Of a stretch of DNA of 64,000 bases, positions 27,120-36,400 are shown piece by piece; the stretch's first letter is position 1; each line of letters starts with the position of its first letter. This DNA comes from Bacteroidales bacterium (GTDB lineage Bacteria > Bacteroidota > Bacteroidia > Bacteroidales > P3): the NCBI GenBank assembly GCA_017960475.1, contig JAGCZH010000016.1, positions 1-64,000 of the forward strand, written 5' to 3'. Under the pieces are notes generated by a model. The model ran no database searches. It was given only the letters and a program-made list of their open reading frames with translations, and was not told where the DNA came from. A program made the position numbers and the translations under genes.

Positions 27120-28067
27120 ATGAAAAAAATTCTTATCGTCGGTGCCGGCGGACAGATTGGCTCGGAACTGACACGCAACTTGAGAGACATTTATGGTGAC
27201 AACAATGTGGTGTGCAGCGACTTGCGTCCACTCAAAGGCGACCCCTACGAAAGAGGCCCCGTTGAACGTATCGACTCCACACAGATTATGCAGATTGCCA
27301 CCGCTGTAAAGCAGCACAACATCGACACCATCTATAATCTCGCCGCTATCCTTAGCGCCACCGCCGAGCTCAACCCCATGCTTGGCTGGAACGTAGGTAT
27401 CGGCTCTCTCGTCAACTGCCTCGAGGTTGCACGTCTCTTCGGCTGCGCGGTGTTCACTCCCTCTTCCATCGGAGCCTTCGGTCCCACCACCCCTCACGAC
27501 AACACTCCCCAGGATACCATCCAGCGCCCCAACACCATCTACGGCGTCACCAAAGTCACCGGTGAGCTCCTCAGCGACTACTACTTCACCCGCTTCGGTG
27601 TCGACACCCGCTCGGTGCGTTTCCCCGGCCTCATCAGCTATCAGACTCTCCCCGGCGGCGGCACCACCGACTACGCTGTCGAGATCTACTACTCCGCAGT
27701 GAAAGGCGAGAAATTCGTATGCCCGCTGAAAAAAGGCACCTTCATGGATATGATGTATATGCCCGACGCTCAGAAGGCTATGATCGACATCATGGAGGCT
27801 GACCCCAGCAAGCTCGTGCACCGCAACAGCTTCAACGTCACCGCCATGAGCTTCGACCCAGAGATCATCTACGCCGCCATCAAGAAACGCTATCCCAACT
27901 TCGAGATGGTTTACGAGCCCGAACCCATCAAGCAGGCCATCGCCGACAGCTGGCCCGACAAGATGGACGACAGCTGCGCACGCAACGAATGGGGCTGGAA
28001 TCCTCAGTACGACCTTGAGCGCATGACCGACGACATGATCCTCAACCTCAAGAAGAAGCTGCTGTAA
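27120..28067 (+). CDS. tdh: L-threonine 3-dehydrogenase, SDR (epimerase-like) type
   Basis: This NAD-dependent enzyme oxidises L-threonine to 2-amino-3-oxobutyrate, the substrate of Kbl. The 315-residue product has the Rossmann motif GAGGQIG (8-14), TPSSIGAFGP, the catalytic Y141-GVT-K145, and SVRFPGLIS and DMMYMPDAQKAM, which mark the short-chain-type threonine dehydrogenases of Bacteroidota and some proteobacteria rather than the zinc-dependent MDR type. The kbl gene lies upstream on the same strand, supporting the pathway. Confidence 0.92.
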   Translation: MKKILIVGAGGQIGSELTRNLRDIYGDNNVVCSDLRPLKGDPYERGPVERIDSTQIMQIATAVKQHNIDTIYNLAAILSATAELNPMLGWNVGIGSLVNCLEVARLFGCAVFTPSSIGAFGPTTPHDNTPQDTIQRPNTIYGVTKVTGELLSDYYFTRFGVDTRSVRFPGLISYQTLPGGGTTDYAVEIYYSAVKGEKFVCPLKKGTFMDMMYMPDAQKAMIDIMEADPSKLVHRNSFNVTAMSFDPEIIYAAIKKRYPNFEMVYEPEPIKQAIADSWPDKMDDSCARNEWGWNPQYDLERMTDDMILNLKKKLL

Positions 28068-28119
28068 TCGCCCCTTTGCAATCCCTATTGCGAATCGCGG
28101 TCACAGCATTCCGATCATA

Positions 28120-28170
28120 AACCATGCAAATCATAGCCCTACCACAATAGTAGTGACGATTTGCATGGTT
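28120..28170 (+). terminator. Long inverted repeat after tdh
   Basis: A perfect 13-base inverted repeat (AACCATGCAAATC / GATTTGCATGGTT) surrounds a 25-base loop that contains a minor CAC/GTG pairing. It follows tdh and precedes the WG-repeat lipoprotein; it may terminate transcription or be a protein-binding palindrome. Confidence 0.5.
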
Positions 28171-28220
28171 CTTTTACAGAGAATAATAACATCCCATCAC
28201 CTTTCAAACCGAGAACACCC

Positions 28221-29858
28221 ATGAAAAACATTCTGCTGACAGCGGCCCTGACATTGGTATTGCTCTTCACCGGCTGCGGAAAAACGAGCCACAAAGTTAT
28301 CAAAGACCTAGACCTGTTTCCCTTCGAGCAAGACGGCAAGTATGGCTACGCCAACATGGAGGGAGAGATAATGATCGAACCTATGGAGTTGGCATACGCC
28401 GGCTTTTTCCGCGACGGCCTGGCACTCGCTATCACCGAAGTGACCATAAAGAGAGTCTCCCCCGACGGCACCGACAGCATTGAGTACCCCGAACGGCGCT
28501 TCGGCTTCCTCAACGCCAGAGGCCAGTGGGCGATCGAGCCCCGCTATGTCGAGGCCACCGAGTTCAGCAACGGTTTCGCATGGGTTGTGGAAGAAGGTGG
28601 TTGCCCCAAGCTTATCAACACCAAGGGCAAAGTCCAGAAGGAAAGCGACGCCGCTATTGTGTCGGTCTACATCGACGGCATTGCCACCTGCAACAAGTAT
28701 GTGGCCAAAGACAAGGCGATAGTCCCCGAAAACCAATTCATCGACATCAAAGGCGACAAAATCTTCGAGAACATCAAGGATGCCCGCTACTATCTCAAAT
28801 ACTACTCCGAGAATCTCCTGCCCTTCCGTCTGGAGGACAAATATGGCTATGTCGACAACACCGGCGCCATCAAGATCAATCCCCAGTTCAGCGATGTCCA
28901 GCCATTCATCGACGGTGTGGCCATAGTTGAGTCAGGCAACAAATACGGTGTCATTGACAAAGAGGGCAAATACATCATCAATCCCCAATTCGACGCCATG
29001 TTCCACGACGACGGGATGTTCATGGTGTTCACAGGCGACCTGTGGGGCTGGGTTGACAAGAAAGGAGCCTATGTCATCAATCCACAGTTCGAGAATGCCA
29101 AACCCTTTGGCGAGGCCGCTCTGGCTCCCGTCAAGATGGGCGAGAGCTGGGGCTACATCGACAAAAAAGGCGCCGTCAAGATCAATCCCCAGTTCGACTA
29201 CGCCCTAAGTTTCAGCGGCAAATACGCATTGGTGGAACTCAACGACCAGTGGGGAACAATCGACAAGCAAGGCCGATATGTCGCCAATCCTCAATTCCAC
29301 ATTGACAAAGTCGATGTGGAGTCATACCTCTACGGAGAGCTGCCGATCCATATCGAGGTAAGGTCAGAAGCCGCCAACATCAACGCCGTGAACGACTATA
29401 TCGACTGGGAAAGCCTGAAAGAGAACTTCCCCAAGACCTACGAGGATCTCGCCAAAATGGACAGCATGGCCAATCCAGCCGTTGCGCAGAAGGTCCAGAT
29501 CGACAGCACACACTTCAACTACATGTTCTGCAAGCATGCTATCGGCGGCAGCTATGGCGTGGCTCTTTGCGGCCAAGGCGACAACGAGAAGGAGAGCCAT
29601 TACAACCAATCTCTCCCCATCAACACCGTCAACTACATTATCGCCGGAGTCAGTTCATCAGAAGCGGGATTAAAGGCTATTGTCGACAAGCTGAAACTCC
29701 CCAAAGGCGCCAAGAAACAAAAGGATGACGACACCTATACTGAATACCGCTGGGACAAATACACCATCACCATCGGCTACACCGCGGCACCCTTCCACCT
29801 TGTCTATGTCCGTGTTGTTGACAGCGACGCGAGACTGGAGTATCCCGACGAGAATTAA
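28221..29858 (+). CDS. WG-repeat lipoprotein
   Basis: The 545-residue product starts at ATG 28221 with a lipoprotein signal (LLFTGC, Cys19). From about residue 35 to 370 it contains WG (KWGYID-like) repeats: KYGYANMEG, KYGYVDNTGAIKINPQF, KYGVIDKEGKYIINPQF, LWGWVDKKGAYVINPQF, SWGYIDKKGAVKINPQF and QWGTIDKQGRYVANPQF. The C-terminal about 150 residues form a separate domain with no recognised family. WG repeats form beta-rich, probably binding, surfaces; the function is unknown. Confidence 0.88.
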   Translation: MKNILLTAALTLVLLFTGCGKTSHKVIKDLDLFPFEQDGKYGYANMEGEIMIEPMELAYAGFFRDGLALAITEVTIKRVSPDGTDSIEYPERRFGFLNARGQWAIEPRYVEATEFSNGFAWVVEEGGCPKLINTKGKVQKESDAAIVSVYIDGIATCNKYVAKDKAIVPENQFIDIKGDKIFENIKDARYYLKYYSENLLPFRLEDKYGYVDNTGAIKINPQFSDVQPFIDGVAIVESGNKYGVIDKEGKYIINPQFDAMFHDDGMFMVFTGDLWGWVDKKGAYVINPQFENAKPFGEAALAPVKMGESWGYIDKKGAVKINPQFDYALSFSGKYALVELNDQWGTIDKQGRYVANPQFHIDKVDVESYLYGELPIHIEVRSEAANINAVNDYIDWESLKENFPKTYEDLAKMDSMANPAVAQKVQIDSTHFNYMFCKHAIGGSYGVALCGQGDNEKESHYNQSLPINTVNYIIAGVSSSEAGLKAIVDKLKLPKGAKKQKDDDTYTEYRWDKYTITIGYTAAPFHLVYVRVVDSDARLEYPDEN

Positions 29859-29917
29859 AACATCCGGAATATGTAGGAAAGCCCTGTTCCTCGATTAATG
29901 AGAGAACAACAAAAAAT

Positions 29918-29950
29918 GTCGGAGAGTTTTTCACTTTCCGACTTTTTTTT
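29918..29950 (+). terminator. Terminator after WG-repeat gene
   Basis: GTCGGAgAGT-TTTTC-ACTtTCCGAC stem followed by T8. Confidence 0.85.
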
Positions 29951-30015
29951 GCGCCGTCAAACGGCCGAGTGGCCAAAAATATTCTGATTCAGCATGTAAA
30001 TCGGAATTTTTGTTG

Positions 30016-30023
30016 TAATTTTG
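30016..30023 (+). promoter_or_regulatory. Promoter -7 box of queCDE operon
   Basis: TAATTTTG lies about 17 bases before the preQ1 aptamer. Transcription from here would place the aptamer at the very 5' end of the mRNA. Confidence 0.5.
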
Positions 30024-30039
30024 CAGTTGCAAAAAAATG

Positions 30040-30075
30040 CAGGGGTACTTGATAACCCCCTTTAACAAAACAAGA
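30040..30075 (+). promoter_or_regulatory. PreQ1 class I riboswitch
   Basis: A short hairpin (CAGGGG ... CCCCCTT) with loop TACTTGATAA is followed by an A-rich tail TTAACAAAACAAGA. This is nearly identical to the tail of the well-known Thermoanaerobacter tengcongensis preQ1-I aptamer. The pseudoknot would pair tail bases with the loop. It ends four bases before the queC start codon, so preQ1 binding would block translation initiation of the queuosine-precursor operon. Confidence 0.88.
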
Positions 30076-30078
30076 TAA

Positions 30079-30738
30079 ATGACAAACAAAGACACAGTAA
30101 TCATCTATTCAGGTGGTTTGGATTCCACTACGCTCCTCTACGAAGAGCGGGAACGTATCGCGGTGGCCGTCACTTTCAACTACGGCAGCAACCACGCCGC
30201 TCGCGAGACAGAATGCGCCAAGTATCACTGCGCACAGCTCGGCATCGAGCACTTGGTAATCGATCTGGCTTTCATGAAACAGTACTTCAACTCGTCTTTG
30301 CTCAGCGGCGCCGACGCCATTCCCAACGGCAACTACGACGAGGCTAACATGAAAAGCACCGTTGTGCCTTTCCGCAACGGCATCATGATCTCGGTGGCCT
30401 GCGGGCTTGCCGAGAGCAGAGGGCTGAAGCGAGTGCTCATAGCCAATCACGGCGGCGACCACGCCATATATCCCGATTGCAGAGCCAACTTCATCGCCGC
30501 CATGGGCGGAGCCATGCAGGCGGGCACCTACGAAGGTGTGCGGCTGGACGCACCCTACACCCATCTTACCAAAAGCGACATCGTGATGAGAGGCGCGAAA
30601 CTCGGCATCGACTACGGCAAGACCTATTCCTGCTACCGTGGGGGCGAGAAACACTGCGGCACCTGCGGCACCTGCACCGAGCGTCGCGAAGCCTTCCGCA
30701 TCGCAAACGTCCCCGACCCTACAGAGTATGATATATAA
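30079..30738 (+). CDS. queC: 7-cyano-7-deazaguanine synthase QueC
   Basis: QueC converts 7-carboxy-7-deazaguanine to preQ0 using ATP and ammonia. The 219-residue product has the PP-loop motif SGGLDST (11-17), HGGDHAIYPDCR, and the C-terminal zinc site C185, C193, C196, C199 (CYRGGEKHCGTCGTC). It is the first gene of queC-queD-queE under the preQ1 riboswitch; queF is not in the window. Confidence 0.96.
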   Translation: MTNKDTVIIYSGGLDSTTLLYEERERIAVAVTFNYGSNHAARETECAKYHCAQLGIEHLVIDLAFMKQYFNSSLLSGADAIPNGNYDEANMKSTVVPFRNGIMISVACGLAESRGLKRVLIANHGGDHAIYPDCRANFIAAMGGAMQAGTYEGVRLDAPYTHLTKSDIVMRGAKLGIDYGKTYSCYRGGEKHCGTCGTCTERREAFRIANVPDPTEYDI

Positions 30739-30788
30739 ACGAGCCACCTCGTGATTTAACATCGTCAAAACGCACCAAATCAGTTATT

Positions 30789-31124
30789 ATGTACTACGTT
30801 ACAAAACATATAGAAGTATCGGGAGCACACCGTCTTGAGCTAGATTACCCGAGCAAATGCACACAATTGCACGGACACAACTGGCAGATAACCATCTATT
30901 GCAAAAGCCGCGAACTAGACAAGAACGGCATGGTGGTGGATTTTTCCAAAATCAAGAAGTGCATTACCGACAAACTTGACCATCAAGTCATCAACGACAT
31001 AATCGGTTGCAACCCCACCGCCGAGAACATAGCGCGCTGGTGTCAGCAGCAGGTTCCCAACTGCTATCGTGTCGATGTCCAGGAGACTTCCGGGAACACC
31101 GCAACATACGAAGTCGACGAATGA
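30789..31124 (+). CDS. queD: 6-carboxy-5,6,7,8-tetrahydropterin synthase QueD
   Basis: QueD makes 6-carboxytetrahydropterin from dihydroneopterin triphosphate, the first committed step to queuosine. The 111-residue product has zinc ligands H14, H28 and H30 (LHGHNW) and catalytic C24 (PSKCTQLHGH), plus the conserved NPTAENIARW near residues 75-85. Its TGA overlaps the ATG of queE. Confidence 0.95.
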   Translation: MYYVTKHIEVSGAHRLELDYPSKCTQLHGHNWQITIYCKSRELDKNGMVVDFSKIKKCITDKLDHQVINDIIGCNPTAENIARWCQQQVPNCYRVDVQETSGNTATYEVDE

Positions 31125-31708
31125 AAATAAACGAGATATTCTATTCGCTGCAGGGCGAAGGCTATCATAGCGGAACTCCCGCAGTTTTTGTGCGCATGAG
31201 CGGCTGCAACCTCAGCTGCGCCTTCTGCGACACCCGGCACGAGGCGGGAGTCGAGATGACCGAAGAGGCCATCGCCGAGGAAGTCGCCCAATATCCCGCG
31301 CACCTTGTGGTGATAACAGGAGGCGAGCCCTCGCTGCAACTCACCTCGTCGTTGGTCGACAAACTCCATGCCATAGGCAAATATGTCGCTGTCGAAACCA
31401 ACGGCACGCACACCTTGCCCGATGAGGTCGACTGGATAACCCTGTCGCCCAAAGAGACCTATGTAGGGCCTCAGGGCAAACCCATGCTTGAACGCGCCGA
31501 CGAGCTGAAATTCGTATACGATGGCATCCACGACCCCGGGCAGGTTATGCCTATGGCAACCGACATACCACATCTCTTCCTTCAACCATGCGACACCGGC
31601 GACCCCGAGCGCAACGCCGCGATTGTGCGGGCCACAGTGGAATACACAAAGCGCAACCCCCGCTGGAGACTCTCCCTGCAGATACACAAAATCCTGAACA
31701 TCCGGTAA
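31121..31708 (+). CDS. queE: 7-carboxy-7-deazaguanine synthase QueE
   Basis: This radical SAM enzyme converts carboxytetrahydropterin to 7-carboxy-7-deazaguanine. The 195-residue product starts at ATG 31121 (ATGA overlap with queD). It has FYSLQGEG, the cluster motif C29-NLS-C33-AF-C36-D, TGGEPSLQ and a C-terminal LSLQIHKILNIR. The accessory island starts directly after it. Confidence 0.95.
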   Translation: MKINEIFYSLQGEGYHSGTPAVFVRMSGCNLSCAFCDTRHEAGVEMTEEAIAEEVAQYPAHLVVITGGEPSLQLTSSLVDKLHAIGKYVAVETNGTHTLPDEVDWITLSPKETYVGPQGKPMLERADELKFVYDGIHDPGQVMPMATDIPHLFLQPCDTGDPERNAAIVRATVEYTKRNPRWRLSLQIHKILNIR

Positions 31709-31724
31709 CGGACAGGCGCAGGTT

Positions 31725-31756
31725 TTTGGCCAATTCAAAAAAACTTCGTATCTTTG
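31725..31756 (+). promoter_or_regulatory. Promoter of the HTH relic-Fic unit
   Basis: TTTG at 31725-31728 and TATCTTTG at 31749-31756 with a 20-base gap. This is the first element of the island downstream of queE. Confidence 0.65.
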
Positions 31757-31783
31757 CAGACAAAAACCCACCAAAACCAATGA

Positions 31784-31920
31784 ATAATTGACAAGTCTAA
31801 AGATAAAACCACATTAAAGTGGTGCTTGAACAAAGTACAGCCATGTTGTCCCAATTAACTGAATTTGCTAAAGTGCTGGATGTGGATTTCAGAGCGCTGA
31901 TATGCTCGACGAAAGAATAG
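31784..31920 (+). pseudogene. Frameshifted XRE-type HTH regulator remnant
   Basis: Two adjoining frames encode an HTH relic: IIDKSKDKTTLKWCLNKVQP (from about 31784), then, after a shift near 31840, MLSQLTEFAKVLDVDFRALI (from 31843, ending in stop 31918-31920). Joined, they match the recognition helix and following helices of small XRE-family regulators. No ATG-initiated full copy exists. It ends one base before the Fic gene and was probably its upstream regulator. Confidence 0.55.
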
Positions 31921-31921
31921 T

Positions 31922-33103
31922 ATGGCAGAAAGCAAGAAAATAACGCAATTATATATAGACTTTGACGAATATATCCGCCAAGGCGAGCCTGAAAAGAAAG
32001 ATAGGGCTGAGGCTTGGCGTGTGGCTATCGGCTTGCAAGCTGTCGATGGTTTGCAAACATCAGATTATCTGCAAGAGACTGCACGTAGAAATATCGAAGG
32101 CGAAATAACCATCGACGAAGCACGCGAACTGGTGAAACAATACTATGTCTCGAAGACCCAACACGACGATGATGAAGAGGACAGGCAAGAGGCCGACCGC
32201 GTATCGGCAAACATCGCCAAAATCATCAATGAGCGCGCTTTCACTTTCAGTGCCAATGGCCTTATCTCAATCCATAGAAATATTTTCAGCGGCGTGTTCA
32301 AAAACGCGGGACAATTGCGCGAATACGACATCACCAAGAAGGAATGGGTACTCCGCGGAGACACAGTACTCTACGGGCGTTGGCAGGATCTAAGGATGGC
32401 GTTAGAGTATGACATTGAGAAAGAGAATCAGTTCGACTACAAAGGACTATCGATGGAGGAGGTGATTACACACCTGTCGCGATTTGTCTCCGGCATCTGG
32501 CAAACACACCCCTTCCGTGAGGGCAACACCCGCGCCACCGCCGTTTTCACAATCAAGTACCTGCAATCCATCGGCTTCAAGGCCGACAACCGTATGTTTG
32601 AGGAGCATTCGTGGTATTTCCGCAATGCGCTGGTCAGGGCCAACTACAAGAATGTGGCAAAAGGCATCAGTCAAGACGGTCACTTTCTTGAACTCTTCTT
32701 CCGGAATCTCCTGATGGGTGAGAATAACGAGCTAAAGAACAGATTCCTGCTGGTGAACCCACCCGAAGAGTGGAAGCCCCCCTCAACTACCCCCACAAGC
32801 ACAGGACAAGCACCCCACAAGTGCAGGACAAGTGCAGGACAAGTGCAGGACAATCTGCACGCAGACGATCCCAACATTATTAAACTAGTGCAAATTGTCG
32901 GTGAACGGGAATTATCTGTTAAAGAGATGATGAACGGTATGGAACTTAAAGGACGGGACAACTTCTTGAATCTCTATCTTAACCCTGCCATAACTGAAGG
33001 CTATGTCCAGCTATTGTACCCCCAATCTCCCCACCATCCCCGCCAGAGATACCTGCTAACCGTAAAGGGACAGCTGTTGTACAAAGAACTCACAAAACAA
33101 TAA
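31922..33103 (+). CDS. Fic-domain protein with N-terminal VbhA-like inhibitory helix
   Basis: Fic enzymes usually transfer AMP from ATP to protein hydroxyls. The 393-residue product has an N-terminal antitoxin VbhA-like segment (ETARRNIEGEITIDE, residues 52-66, candidate inhibitory glutamate E59), a Fic core with IHRNIF (117-122) and the active loop HPFREGNTR (196-204), and a C-terminal winged-helix-like region after a Pro/Thr/Gly linker. The canonical HxFx(D/E)GNGR is changed at one position (T203 for G), a common and usually active variant. The linker is encoded by five 11-bp tandem units. Confidence 0.88.
   Translation: MAESKKITQLYIDFDEYIRQGEPEKKDRAEAWRVAIGLQAVDGLQTSDYLQETARRNIEGEITIDEARELVKQYYVSKTQHDDDEEDRQEADRVSANIAKIINERAFTFSANGLISIHRNIFSGVFKNAGQLREYDITKKEWVLRGDTVLYGRWQDLRMALEYDIEKENQFDYKGLSMEEVITHLSRFVSGIWQTHPFREGNTRATAVFTIKYLQSIGFKADNRMFEEHSWYFRNALVRANYKNVAKGISQDGHFLELFFRNLLMGENNELKNRFLLVNPPEEWKPPSTTPTSTGQAPHKCRTSAGQVQDNLHADDPNIIKLVQIVGERELSVKEMMNGMELKGRDNFLNLYLNPAITEGYVQLLYPQSPHHPRQRYLLTVKGQLLYKELTKQ
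32799..32853 (+). repeat. 11-bp tandem repeat inside the Fic gene
   Basis: Five contiguous 11-base units: GCACAGGACAA, GCACCCCACAA and three identical GTGCAGGACAA copies. Since 11 is not a multiple of three, gain or loss of one unit would shift the reading frame after the Fic catalytic domain. Confidence 0.9.
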
Positions 33104-33253
33104 ATCCCCACCCTTGTTCCGTCTATGCCGAGCGAGAGCAGGCTCGGCCGATAACTGCCTCAAGTCTGTGTCAACCAATTTCATGGAAAGCCAATTTCTG
33201 GAATAGCAAAAAGAGTGGTTGAAATTATTTTTTCTGTGAAATGTATTTTTTTG

Positions 33254-33261
33254 TATATTTG
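33254..33261 (+). promoter_or_regulatory. Possible promoter before the DUF2075 relic and helicase gene
   Basis: TATATTTG fits TAnnTTTG and is the closest promoter-like element upstream of the large helicase gene at 33441; no good -33 box is seen. The 200 bases after the Fic gene also hold a short GCCGAGC/GCTCGGC hairpin at 33127-33148. Confidence 0.35.
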
Positions 33262-33298
33262 CAGAAAAAATAAATAACACTCATAAAGGCGTATATAA

Positions 33299-33433
33299 TT
33301 GGTAATGACCCGAGCCCGTCAAGGAATGATCCTTTGCATCCCCGAAGGCTCTCCCAAAGACATTACCCGTCTACCCGAATTCTACAACAGCACATATGAG
33401 TATCTGAAGAGTTTAGGAATTACAGAGATTTAA
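33299..33433 (+). pseudogene. C-terminal remnant of a DUF2075-like P-loop protein
   Basis: The only intact part is the last 44 codons (LVMTRARQGMILCIPEGSPK ... YEYLKSLGITEI), preceded by an in-frame stop. TRARQGM followed by PEG and a C-terminal YEYL is the tail of DUF2075/Schlafen-associated helicase-like ATPases, from memory of that family. It ends seven bases before the large helicase ATG. Confidence 0.5.
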
Positions 33434-33440
33434 TGAAAGA

Positions 33441-36400
33441 ATGATTGCTTTTATTGATACTGAGGTTGTTTTACAAAACAAACAGGCAAAAGATTTCGGC
33501 GTTGTTCGTGATGATGGTGCTGTTTTGCATACTCATTCTCAGGATGAATTTCAGAGATTTATTTATGATTGCGAATATATTTGCGGTCACAATATTGTAA
33601 ATTTTGACCTGAAATATTCCCCAATTAAAGGCAAGCACACGTATATTGACACACTTCCCATCTCCCCTTTACTTTTTCCAAACAAGCCCTATCATCGTTT
33701 GGTAAAGGATGGTAAACTTCAGACTGATGAGTTAAACAATCCTGTTAACGACGCCAAAAAGGCGAAAGACCTTTTCTATGATGAAATAGAAGCCTGGAAA
33801 CGCTTGAGTCGACAAAAACAGGAAATATTCTATCAACTTTTACATGACAAAACAGTATTTAGCGGTTTTTTCAAATACGTTGGATATACACCACAAAGAC
33901 AGGCTTCTCTGTTGGGAAGATTATTATCGTCTACACCAGATATACGCCCTCTAATTCTAGCTGAATATCAAGGAAAAATATGTAAAAATGCCAATTTAAC
34001 TGGCATTTTGAATAGCCATCCCATAGAATTGGCATATGCATTAGCAATTATTGGTGCTGACGACATTATGAGCATTACACCTGCATGGGTTCAACGCAAT
34101 TATCCCCATATGTCAAGTGTAATGAATCAATTAAGAAATACCCCATGTGATGATTGTGAATACTGTCGACGTCAACTGAATGCCCATAAAGGACTTCAAG
34201 AGTTTTTTGGGTATGATGAATTCCGTATTTTCGATGGAAAGAAGATGCAGCAGGAAGCTGTGGAATCAGCCATACGTGGAGAATCTTTACTGACTATTTT
34301 CCCTACGGGTGGAGGGAAAAGCCTTACTTTTCAGCTCCCTGCGCTTATGGCTGGCCGTAATACTCACGGTCTTACTGTTGTTATTTCGCCCTTGCAATCG
34401 CTCATGAAGGATCAGGTGGATAACTTGGCTGGACGCGGGATAAGCGATGCAGTAACAATTAACGGTCTCCTCGATCCAATAGAAAGGGCAAGTGCTATAC
34501 AGCAAGTTTCAGATGGTTCTGCCAATTTGCTGTATATCGCTCCTGAGATGTTGAGAAGCAAGACGATTGAGCGCTTGCTGTTGGGCCGAAATGTAGTACG
34601 TTTCGTTATTGATGAGGCCCATTGCTTTTCTGCCTGGGGTCAAGATTTCCGTGTAGATTACCTATATATAGGTGATTTTATACGCCATCTTCAAGAATTG
34701 AAACAGCAACAAGTACCGATTGCCATTTCATGTTTTACTGCGACTGCCAAACAGAAAGTTATTACAGATATATGTGACTATTTTGCACAGAAACTCGATC
34801 TTAAACTAAAGGTCCTCGCTGCCAATTCTGAACGAAAGAATCTGCGCTACACCGTAATACATTCCGATACTGATATCGACAAATACAATCAGTTGCGCTC
34901 TCTAATCCTTGGACACAATTGTCCATCAATTGTCTATGTAAGTCGTACAAAAAAAACAACTGAGCTATCAGACCATCTGCGCGCCGATGGAATACGAGCA
35001 CTCCCATTCAATGGCAAAATGGAATCAGCTGATAAGATACGCAACCAAGATGCCTTTATGAATGGTGAAGCACAAGTCATTGTGGCCACATCGGCGTTTG
35101 GAATGGGGGTGGATAAAAAAGACGTAGGATTGGTTATCCATTACGACATAAGTGACTCACTCGAAAGCTACATACAGGAAGCTGGCCGTGCAGGTCGCGA
35201 CCCTAATACGGAAGCAGACTGCTATGTGCTGTATGCTGATAGCGATCTTGACAAGCACTTTATCTTGCTCAATCAAACTAAACTATCCATTAGCGAAATA
35301 CAGCATGTATGGAAAGCTATAAAGGATATGACACAACAACGTCCGACGGTTAGCTCCTCTCCTCTTGAAATTGCACGTAAAGCTGGCTGGGGTGACGACG
35401 TTGACGATTTGGATACTCGCGTTAAAGCTGCTATTGCTGCTTTGGAAAACGCAGGTTTTGTTGAGCGAGGAAGTAATGCGCCGCATGTGTTTGCAACAGG
35501 TATAACTGTTGGAAATATGGATGAGGCTCGTAAACGTATATCGCGTTCAACCTTGTTTGATGAGACTACCCGCGAAGAAGCTGTAAGAATAATTAGTTCT
35601 CTTATCAGTCGTCGAGCAACACAACGTAATAGTGATGAGGCAGAAAGTCGTATTGACTATCTGGCCGACATTCTAGGAATGTCGAAAGAAACAGTTATTC
35701 GTAATGTAAACTTAATGCGCCAGGAGGGTATTTTGGCAGATAACCAAGATATGTTGGCTGGAATTCCCAAAAGTAATACGATACGTGAGTTGAAGAACAC
35801 TTTGCAACTAGAGCGCTTTCTCCTTTCACAGATTTCAGACAAAACCCGTGAGTTAAATTATAAGGAATTAAATGAGGCCGCTCAAAGCCAAGGAATGTCG
35901 TTCTGTACAGTAAAGAGAATCAAAACTCTGCTCTATTTCCTGCGATTAAAGGGATATATACGGAAAGAAGAGCACAACGCGGCTGGTAGCGTAAGTCTTC
36001 GCCTACAAGTAGATGCTGATGCAACAATACAGCATTCTGAACGTAAAGCGAGATTGTGCCATTTTGTGGTAGAAACTCTTGGCAAACAGAAGGCTGAAAA
36101 AGATGGCTCTTTTATTCCTTTCTCATTAGTTGGCTTACTTAATCAGTATAATTCAACACAATTATCCATATCAGATCCACCATCTCTTTCCGATATGGAG
36201 GAGGCATTGCTCTTTTTGGTCAAGAACGAATTGTTGAAACTTGAAGGAGGCTTCTTGGTTATTTATAACACAATGCAGCTTAGCCGTAAAGTGGAACGAA
36301 AGGCAAGGTATACCAAAGACAATTACCGACTGTTGGATGAATTCTACAAGCAACGCATTCAGCAAATTCATATTGTTGGTGAATATGCAAACCTTATGGT

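Noticed and set aside
32799..32853. CRISPR or transposon end
   Set aside because: The units are contiguous without spacers and lie inside an open frame, so a coding minisatellite is the better reading.
33127..33148. Terminator after the Fic gene (GCCGAGC/GCTCGGC hairpin)
   Set aside because: There is no T-run after the 7-base stem; kept only as a weak hairpin in the evidence of the nearby promoter.
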